This document shows positions 4,952-10,889 of a stretch of DNA of 10,889 nucleotides, one piece after another. The DNA lies in contig JAJRDC010000021.1 in assembly GCA_028678635.1 (NCBI GenBank), positions 1 to 10,889 on the forward strand, in the 5' to 3' direction. The position numbers and the translations under genes are program-made. Numbering within the stretch: position 1 is the stretch's first letter; each line of letters opens with the position of its first letter. The DNA is from Methanomicrobiales archaeon. Its GTDB lineage: Archaea > Halobacteriota > Methanomicrobia > Methanomicrobiales > JACTUA01. Below the pieces are notes generated by a model. The model saw only the letters and a list, made by a program, of their open reading frames with translations, had not been told where the DNA came from and made no database searches.

Positions 4952-6343
4952 ATGCCCTTGCCGGATTCCCCTGCACCGGTATCCTTCCGTGATCCAGCCG
5001 GCTTCGTCTTCACCCGGGAGGGGATACTCTACCGGCAGATCAACCGGCAGGGAAGGGATGATTACGAGCACCTGATACGCTCCGGCCTGTACGACAGGCT
5101 GGTCGGAGAGCAGCTCCTTATCCCCCATGAAACGGTGGAAATCCCTCCCGAACAGCCCGGTCAGGCATTTGCCGTGATACGGCCTGAGCCGGTGCCGTGT
5201 ATCTCGTATCCCTACGAATGGTCCTTCAGCATGCTCCGGGATGCGGCTCTCACGACCCTGCGGGTGGAACAGGCCGCCCTCCGGTCCGGGATGACGCTCA
5301 AGGATGCTTCCGGTACCAACATCCAGTTCGTGAAGGGAAAGCCGGTGCTCATCGACACCCTCTCCCTTCAGCGGTATACGGAAGGAGAACCCTGGTACGC
5401 CTACGGCCAGTTCTGCCGTCATTTCATGGCTCCGCTGGCCCTGGTATCCTTCGCCGACGTCCGGCTGGTCCGCCTTCTGCAGGTGCACCATGACGGCGTC
5501 CCGCTGGACCTGGCACGGGCCCTTCTTCCCCTCCGGTCATGGTTCCATCTCCCCGCCCTGCTGCACATCCACCTCCACGGCCGCTGGAAGGAGCGGTATG
5601 GCGGCGCCCCGGGCCAGCCGTCCCGGGTCAGGATGAGCCGGACCTCACGGGAAGGTCTCGTTGACCACCTCATACGGGCCGTCTCGAAGTACCACTGGGA
5701 CCCACGGAGGCTGGACCGTGATGCCTACGATGCGTCGGTGACCTATTCGAAAGCCGCATCAGCCGAGAAGGAGGTGGTGGTGGATCGCTACCTGCAGCTC
5801 ATTCGGCCCCGGTATGTCGTGGACCTGGGGGCGGACGTGGGGGTATTCAGCCGGATCGCGGCGAAGTATGCCCCCTTTGTGTGTTCCCTGGACCGGAATC
5901 CCGCCGCGGTGGAACAGATCTACCGGCAGGTGAAGGAACGCGATGAGACCGCCCTCCTCCCCCTCTGGGTCGATCTCACCAACCCCACGCCTCCCACCGG
6001 GTGGGAATGCCGCGAACGCCCTTCCCTCTTTCAGCGCCTACCCTGCGATACCGTGCTCGCCCTGGCCATCCTGCACCACCTCGCCATCACCAACAACACG
6101 CCCCTCCCCTTCATCGCCCGGACGCTCGCCGGCATGTGCCGGAACCTAATCATCGAGTTCATCCCCCTGGACGATCCCGCGGTGCAGGAACTGCTCTCGA
6201 GAAAGGCGGGGCAGGAGATCGAGTACAACCTCGACGGGTTCAACCGGGCATTCGGCCGTTTTTTCACGGTCCTGGAGTCGGCACCTCTCACCGATTCCGG
6301 GAGGATCCTCTACCTGATGAAAACCAGGGACGGTTCGGGGTAG
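4952..6343 (+). CDS. Two-domain class I SAM methyltransferase with a kinase-like N-terminal region
   Basis: A 463-residue cytoplasmic protein. The C-terminal half (about 265-460) is a Rossmann methyltransferase: motif I VVDLGADVGVFS (289-300), an acidic residue after strand 2 at Asp314 (CSLDRNP), a conserved DLTNPTPPTGW block (341-351) and LAILHHLAITNN (371-382). The N-terminal half (about 11-215) begins SFRDPAGFVFTREGILYRQI and contains YPYEWSFSMLRDA (86-98) and LKDASGTNIQF...PVLIDTLSL (116-139). The Asp118/Asn123/Asp135 pattern there resembles a kinase catalytic loop and DFG site. I recall proteins of this layout, sometimes annotated as nodulation (NoeA-like) methyltransferases, in bacterial glycan loci. 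The substrate is unknown; a sugar or lipid-linked glycan is inferred. The ATG at 4952 has TGAGG 5 nt upstream, and the next gene starts 4 nt after its stop. Confidence 0.85.
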   Translation: MPLPDSPAPVSFRDPAGFVFTREGILYRQINRQGRDDYEHLIRSGLYDRLVGEQLLIPHETVEIPPEQPGQAFAVIRPEPVPCISYPYEWSFSMLRDAALTTLRVEQAALRSGMTLKDASGTNIQFVKGKPVLIDTLSLQRYTEGEPWYAYGQFCRHFMAPLALVSFADVRLVRLLQVHHDGVPLDLARALLPLRSWFHLPALLHIHLHGRWKERYGGAPGQPSRVRMSRTSREGLVDHLIRAVSKYHWDPRRLDRDAYDASVTYSKAASAEKEVVVDRYLQLIRPRYVVDLGADVGVFSRIAAKYAPFVCSLDRNPAAVEQIYRQVKERDETALLPLWVDLTNPTPPTGWECRERPSLFQRLPCDTVLALAILHHLAITNNTPLPFIARTLAGMCRNLIIEFIPLDDPAVQELLSRKAGQEIEYNLDGFNRAFGRFFTVLESAPLTDSGRILYLMKTRDGSG

Positions 6344-6347
6344 GAAC

Positions 6348-7793
6348 ATGTTCCCCATCCACCCGTTTCTCATCGGACTGTACCCGATTTTTGCGCTTTA
6401 CACGCAAAATATGGGAATTGTACCCTTGGGGGAGATATTGATCCCCTCGATCATCACCCTCACCTTCACGGCCCTCCTTTTTCTCGTCGCCCGATTGTTC
6501 CATGGCAATATCGACAAGATGGCACTGGGCATCACCGCCTTTTTCCTGTGGTTCTATTCCTTTGGATTTTCTCTGGGGGCATACAACCAGATTATCATCG
6601 GCGATATCGCACTGAACCAGTACCCGAGATATCTCGTCTTCATCTACACGGGAATTTTCATCACGTTCATTGTATATCTATGGCGATTGCGGAGCGATTT
6701 CCGGACAATCACCAGACTGCTCAATATCATCGCGATAGTGTTGATAGCCCTCCCTTTCCTCGTTGCGGGATTTTCATTGGTGACGGTCGATCGCAATGTC
6801 CAGGAGACTGTTGGTGCGAAGGCCCCCCCGGAAATTTCCTGCATCCCGAATCGTTCAATTCAAAGGGATGTCTATTACATTATTCTTGATTCCTACGCGC
6901 GGGACGATGTTCTTGATCACTCCTTTCATTACAATAACAGTGATTTTCTTTCGTATCTCACCGCACGGGGGTTTCAGGTATCCCGCAGGAGCACGGCGAA
7001 CTATAATCTCACAAGGCCATCCCTCGCATCTTCACTGAACCTGAACTATATTGAGAATCCTGACGACAGGACGGACCTGCAGCACATGGTCGAATACAAT
7101 AACATGACCTTGTTCTTCAAAGACAATGGCTATACCACGATATTCTTCCGGTCCGGTTATGCCATGACAGAGCGAAGCCCATACTCGACTGTCGTGATGA
7201 ACAATGAGATTCTTTCCGCATTCCAGTCGAAACTGCTGGATGTTACCCTTCTGAAGTATATCTTCACAAATGAGAACCGGCGGAGTGCCATCAGCGGCGC
7301 GTTTTCCGACCTCTCCACGATCCCCGAAATTCAGGGAAATACCTTCGTCTTTGCCCATATCGTTGCCCCCCATAATCCTTATATTTTCAGCGAGGATGGC
7401 GGGTGGGTTGTCCCGAGTTTCCGGGATGAGGATTATATCCGGCAGCTGAAATATGTCAATGCACAGGTCGAACAAACGATCGACACCATCCTCGAGAAGT
7501 CGGATGTTCCACCTATCATCGTCCTGCAGGCAGATCATGGGCCGTCAATGGAAGCGATGAAATATGAGAGCAGGGATATCCGGATGCCGATTCTGAATGC
7601 CTACTACCTTCCCGAGGGGAGAGGGAACCGTATCCCCGATACCATCACACCGGTGAATTCCTTCCGGCTCATTTTGAATGAATACTATGGATGCGAATTA
7701 CCTCTGCTGGAGGATCGCTATTTCTTTAATGACGTCTGGTATTCCACCTCCCCGGGTGACAACATGAGCGCCCGGTATCAGGAGAATCGCTGA
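6348..7793 (+). CDS. Membrane-anchored sulfatase/alkaline-phosphatase-superfamily protein
   Basis: A 481-residue protein with about five hydrophobic segments in the first 146 residues (roughly 5-20, 31-51, 58-78, 94-112 and 122-146), then a soluble domain expected outside the cell. Metal-site motifs of the superfamily are visible: Asp181 (VYYIILDSYARDD), candidate nucleophile Thr222 (YNLTRPSLASSLN), His337 and His342 (FAHIVAPHNPY) and Asp396-His397 (LQADHGPS). Such proteins hydrolyse or transfer phosphate- or sulfate-containing groups, for example phosphoethanolamine or phosphoglycerol onto glycans; which one applies here is not known. It starts 4 nt after the methyltransferase stop, so both are probably one transcript. 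Hand counts of sampled 60-base lines give 40-42% GC (7081-7140, 6841-6900) against 57% in the methyltransferase (5281-5340) and 62% in aRF1 (8101-8160), suggesting acquisition or different selection. Confidence 0.85.
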   Translation: MFPIHPFLIGLYPIFALYTQNMGIVPLGEILIPSIITLTFTALLFLVARLFHGNIDKMALGITAFFLWFYSFGFSLGAYNQIIIGDIALNQYPRYLVFIYTGIFITFIVYLWRLRSDFRTITRLLNIIAIVLIALPFLVAGFSLVTVDRNVQETVGAKAPPEISCIPNRSIQRDVYYIILDSYARDDVLDHSFHYNNSDFLSYLTARGFQVSRRSTANYNLTRPSLASSLNLNYIENPDDRTDLQHMVEYNNMTLFFKDNGYTTIFFRSGYAMTERSPYSTVVMNNEILSAFQSKLLDVTLLKYIFTNENRRSAISGAFSDLSTIPEIQGNTFVFAHIVAPHNPYIFSEDGGWVVPSFRDEDYIRQLKYVNAQVEQTIDTILEKSDVPPIIVLQADHGPSMEAMKYESRDIRMPILNAYYLPEGRGNRIPDTITPVNSFRLILNEYYGCELPLLEDRYFFNDVWYSTSPGDNMSARYQENR

Positions 7794-7870
7794 CGGTTAT
7801 CCATCCAAGGGGCCTCTTCCCTTTGAATCACAGCCCTCGATTCCCTTGCGTGTCCCCCCCCTTCGATATA

Positions 7871-7877
7871 TTATATA
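7871..7877 (+). promoter_or_regulatory. TATA box for the aRF1-argS operon
   Basis: TTATATA within CGATATATTATATACGC is a strong box A in the 133-base gap before aRF1. The expected start is near 7899, giving a leader of about 28 nt. The gap otherwise holds a weak 5-bp stem (7807-7811 with 7819-7823) and a C-run, with no other gene. Confidence 0.7.
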
Positions 7878-7926
7878 CGCAGGCTGACTCATCTTCTTAA
7901 CACAAACCTGGGGACGACACCACCGC

Positions 7927-9207
7927 ATGGGCGAGGCAGAACCGCAGCAGGAGATGGACGAGGCCCGGCGCCGCTACGAGTTCCGTAAAACGCTCGAGAA
8001 GCTGGAGGCCAAGGAGGGGATGGGGACCGAGCTGATCACCCTCTACATACCCCCGGACAAGCAGATCTTTGACGTGACGAACCAGCTGAAGGATGAGTTC
8101 GGCCAGTGCGCGAATATCAAGTCCAAGCAGACCCGGACGAACGTCCAGTCCGCCATCTCCTCGATCCTCGCACGGCTCAAGTACTACAAGCGCCCCCCTC
8201 CCCACGGTATGGCGGTCTTCTGCGGGACCGTGCTCCTGGGCGGTGACCGCACCGATCTGGAGTGCACGATCATCGAGCCGCCGGAGCCCCTGAACCTGTA
8301 CATGTACCGGTGCTCCTCCCGGTTCGAGCTGGAGCCCCTCCGGCAGATGCTCACCGAGAAGAGCGTGTACGGCCTCCTGGTCATTGACCGCCGGGAGGCC
8401 TACTTCGGGTTCCTCCGGGGGAACCGGATCGAGCCGGTGAGCGGGGTCACCTCCACGGTACCCGGGAAGCAGCGGAAGGGGGGCCAGTCCAGCGTCCGGT
8501 TCCAGCGCCTCCGGCTCATTGCCATCAACGAGTTCTACAAGAAGGTGGGGGAGCGGGCAAGCAACACGTTCCTTGCCGAGAAGGACTTCTTCGAACGGTT
8601 CAAGGGGGTGCTCATCGGAGGCCCCAGCCCGACGAAGGAGGAGTTCGCGAACGGCGGGTTCCTGCACCACGAGATCCAGAAGCGGGTGATCGGCCTCTTC
8701 GACGTGGCCTACACGAACGAGGACGGCCTCGCGGAGCTGGTGGACGCGGCCCAGGACGCCCTGAAGGGCATGGACATCGTGAAGGAGAAAGCGATAATGA
8801 ACCGGTTCCTGCAGGAGCTCGTGAAGGAGAACGGGAACGCCGCCTACGGGGAGGAGTCGGTGAGAAAGAACCTGGAGACCGGCTCGGTAGCCACCCTTCT
8901 CCTCTCCTCGAGCCTGAGGAAGACCCGGGTCCGGTTGAAGTGCCCGAACTGCTCGCGGATCCACGAGGCAACGGTCACGGCTGAGGGGAGCGTGGATGTG
9001 AAGACCATCGAGATCCCGAACTGCCCTGGCTGTACAACGCCGATGGTCCGGGACAGCGAAACGGACATCGTGGAGGAGCTGACCCAGCTCGCCGACCAGT
9101 CGGGTTCGAAGGTGGAGATCATCTCCGACGACTTCGAGGAGGGGGCGATGCTGTACAACGCCTTCGGTGGCATCGCCGCGATCCTCCGCTACCGGACGGG
9201 GTACTAG
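7927..9207 (+). CDS. prf1: Peptide chain release factor aRF1
   Basis: aRF1 recognises all three stop codons in archaea and triggers peptide release. The 426-residue protein is slightly longer than the usual ~415. Domain 1 has NIKS (residues 63-66, ANIKSKQTR) and YxCxxxF (Tyr127, Cys129, Phe133) for stop-codon reading. Domain 2 has GGQ (185-187, GKQRKGGQSSVRFQR) for hydrolysis. The C-terminal domain has a zinc-ribbon pair Cys339/Cys342 and Cys366/Cys369. The GGQ motif and intact NIKS separate it from Pelota. The ATG at 7927 is used because a later Met10 has a purine tract with no spacing; the GGGGA at 7910-7914 is a rather distant ribosome binding site. It is the first gene of a two-gene operon with argS. 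Confidence 0.97.
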   Translation: MGEAEPQQEMDEARRRYEFRKTLEKLEAKEGMGTELITLYIPPDKQIFDVTNQLKDEFGQCANIKSKQTRTNVQSAISSILARLKYYKRPPPHGMAVFCGTVLLGGDRTDLECTIIEPPEPLNLYMYRCSSRFELEPLRQMLTEKSVYGLLVIDRREAYFGFLRGNRIEPVSGVTSTVPGKQRKGGQSSVRFQRLRLIAINEFYKKVGERASNTFLAEKDFFERFKGVLIGGPSPTKEEFANGGFLHHEIQKRVIGLFDVAYTNEDGLAELVDAAQDALKGMDIVKEKAIMNRFLQELVKENGNAAYGEESVRKNLETGSVATLLLSSSLRKTRVRLKCPNCSRIHEATVTAEGSVDVKTIEIPNCPGCTTPMVRDSETDIVEELTQLADQSGSKVEIISDDFEEGAMLYNAFGGIAAILRYRTGY

Positions 9208-9209
9208 CG

Positions 9210-10871
9210 ATGTACCGGGAGAGCCGGGACCTGGTGGCCCGGGCCATCCGGGAGGAGACGGGGGGGGCCGACCCCCTCCTTACCGATGGCGAGGCGCACG
9301 CAGATCTCGCATCCACCGTGGCGTTTTCCCTCGCAAAGAAGGAGCGCCGGCGTCCCCAAGAGATCGCACAGGAACTGGCTGCCACCCTCGGAAAACGCCC
9401 GGACCTCATGGGGATCCTGGTGGAGGCAACGGGACCCTACCTGAACTTCACCTTCGGGAGCGACTACCTGGACCGCTCCATCCAGGCCGCGGTGAAGCCT
9501 GGCTACGGCTCCCTGCCCCGCCGGGAACAGCGGGTGGTGGTGGAGCATACCAGCGCCAATCCCAACGGGCCCCTCCACGTGGGCCACATCCGAAATACCA
9601 TCATCGGGGACTCCCTGGCCCGGGTGCTCAAGAAGGCCGGCTACCGGACCGAGACCCAGTACTACGTGAACGATATGGGCCGGCAGATCGCCATCGTCTC
9701 CTGGGGGGTGGACCGGTACGGCGGGGGGGATCCGGCCGCGAAGGGCGATGACCGCATCGCCCGCCAGTACATCGCCGCGAACCGGGAGCTTGAGAAGGAA
9801 CCGGTGCTTGTTGCCGAGATCGAGCGGCTGATGCAGAAGGTGGAGGCCGGGGACCCCGAGACCGTGGCAAAATTCCGCAGTGCCGTCACCCTCTGCCTGG
9901 AGGGGATCAAAGGGACCCTCGCCGATCTGCAGGTCACCCATGACCGTTTCGTCTGGGAGAGCGACTTTGTCCGGAACGGGGACGTGGGGAGGGTCCTGGA
10001 CCGGATCCGCTACCTCCCGGCGTACCGGAAGGACGAGACCGTCTGGATGGATCTCTCGGCCCACGGCTTTGCCAAGCCCTACATCCTGCAGCGCTCCGAC
10101 GGGACCACCGTCTACGCCGCCCGGGACCTGGCCTACCATGTCTGGAAGGCCCGGCACTTTGACCGGATGATCGACGTGCTGGGGGCAGACCACAAGCTGA
10201 TCGGGGCCCAGCTCCAGTGCACGCTGCGCCTGATGGGGGAGACGCCCCCTGCCATCGTCCACTTCGAGTTCGTCTCTCTTCCCGAAGGCTCCATGTCCAC
10301 CCGGGCAGGGAAGTTCGTCTCTGCCGACGACCTGATCGCCGAGGTAGAGGAGAAGGCAAGGGAGGAGGTGGCGAAACGGAGGGATGACCTGGGGCAAGAG
10401 GAGAAGAATGCCATCGCCCGGTCCGTTGCGGTGGCCGCCATCCGGTACGACACGGTGAAGGTCTCGCCGGAGAAGGCCATGGTCTTTGACTGGCGGCAGG
10501 CCCTGGACTTCGAGCGGCAGAGCGGCCCCTACCTCCAGTATGCCCATGCCCGTGCCTGCAGCATCCTGGAAAAAGCCGGCCCGTTCGGGCAGGACTTCGG
10601 GTACACCGAGCCGCAGGAGATCGCGCTTGCCAAGCTGATCGCCCGGTTCCCGGCGGTCATCGAGCAGGCGGCAGACCAGATGGCCCCCCACCTGCTGGCC
10701 GCCTACGCCCACCGCCTCGCCGACCTCTTCAACACCTTCTACCAGCACGTGCCGGTGCTGAAGAGCGGCAGCCCGCAGAGGGAGCGCCGCCTGACCCTCG
10801 TCAAGGGGATGCAGAACACCCTCAGGGAGTGCCTGGAGACGCTGGGGATCGATGCGCTCGCGTCCATGTGA
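9210..10871 (+). CDS. argS: Arginyl-tRNA synthetase
   Basis: This class I synthetase attaches arginine to its tRNAs. The 553-residue protein is complete and of normal length. An N-terminal tRNA-binding (Add1-like) domain spans about 1-100. The catalytic core follows with VEHTSANPNGPLHVGH (residues 111-126), the HIGH-type motif here HVGH. The KMSKS-type loop is MSTRAG (362-367), as usual in this family. A DALR anticodon-binding domain fills the C-terminus (about 430-553), with SGPYLQYAHARACSIL at its start. The ATG at 9210 is 2 nt after the aRF1 stop and GGGGT lies 7 nt upstream, so translation is coupled to aRF1. The gene ends 18 bases before the window edge. Confidence 0.97.
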   Translation: MYRESRDLVARAIREETGGADPLLTDGEAHADLASTVAFSLAKKERRRPQEIAQELAATLGKRPDLMGILVEATGPYLNFTFGSDYLDRSIQAAVKPGYGSLPRREQRVVVEHTSANPNGPLHVGHIRNTIIGDSLARVLKKAGYRTETQYYVNDMGRQIAIVSWGVDRYGGGDPAAKGDDRIARQYIAANRELEKEPVLVAEIERLMQKVEAGDPETVAKFRSAVTLCLEGIKGTLADLQVTHDRFVWESDFVRNGDVGRVLDRIRYLPAYRKDETVWMDLSAHGFAKPYILQRSDGTTVYAARDLAYHVWKARHFDRMIDVLGADHKLIGAQLQCTLRLMGETPPAIVHFEFVSLPEGSMSTRAGKFVSADDLIAEVEEKAREEVAKRRDDLGQEEKNAIARSVAVAAIRYDTVKVSPEKAMVFDWRQALDFERQSGPYLQYAHARACSILEKAGPFGQDFGYTEPQEIALAKLIARFPAVIEQAADQMAPHLLAAYAHRLADLFNTFYQHVPVLKSGSPQRERRLTLVKGMQNTLRECLETLGIDALASM

Positions 10872-10889
10872 CCCGCTGAAACGCCAGGG

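Noticed and set aside
7806..7825. Possible terminator hairpin after the sulfatase-like gene
   Set aside because: The stem is only 5 bp with a 7-nt loop and is not followed by a real T-run, so it is too weak to call.
7897..8964. Minus-strand open frame of 355 codons over aRF1
   Set aside because: It is antisense to aRF1, which has NIKS, GGQ and zinc-ribbon motifs. The antisense translation shows no domain.
9204..10748. Minus-strand open frame of 514 codons over argS
   Set aside because: It is a GC-driven mirror of the argS coding frame, rich in Gly/Val/Leu/His, with no motif; argS has full family signatures.

Overview
The window is a GC-rich stretch of an archaeal chromosome, most likely from a methanogen of the Methanomicrobiales or a close relative. 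The evidence is archaeal-type translation proteins (142-residue S12, aEF-2, and an eRF1-like release factor with both NIKS and GGQ), archaeal TATA boxes, GGTGA/GGAGG-type ribosome binding sites, and an archaeosine-type 7-deazaguanine pathway. The order-level placement rests on remembered protein similarity and is an inference.

Layout. (1) Positions 1-1979, minus strand: an S12 - S7 - aEF-2 translation operon with a good TATA box upstream. aEF-2 runs off the left edge. S7 carries a Lys/Ala/Pro/Glu-rich N-terminal extension of about 100 residues, built from a 60-nt tandem repeat. (2) Positions 1980-2473: a gene-free divergent region of about 490 bases with imperfect direct repeats and a strong nested hairpin. 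(3) Positions 2474-4701, plus strand: tightly packed queD - queE - queC (GTP-derived pterin to preQ0, the precursor of archaeosine in tRNA), followed 2 nt later by an ADP-ribose-pyrophosphatase-type Nudix hydrolase. (4) Positions 4762-7793, plus strand: three accessory genes. They are a 60-residue secreted or membrane microprotein (YIDxxTGS family), a two-domain SAM methyltransferase whose N-terminal half carries a kinase-like catalytic-loop signature, and a membrane-anchored alkaline-phosphatase/sulfatase-superfamily enzyme. The last gene is visibly AT-richer than its surroundings. (5) Positions 7927-10871, plus strand: aRF1 and arginyl-tRNA synthetase, 2 nt apart and behind their own TATA box.

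How the parts fit. Most of the window serves translation: ribosome core and elongation, the tRNA archaeosine precursor, tRNA charging and termination. The accessory trio at 4762-7793 interrupts this theme. It resembles a gene set I recall from bacterial surface-glycan loci and is the best candidate here for an under-described system. It probably modifies a surface polymer or lipid-linked glycan: the methyltransferase in the cytoplasm, the phosphatase/transferase-type domain outside, and the microprotein in the membrane. That role is inferred from family and gene order, not shown by the sequence.
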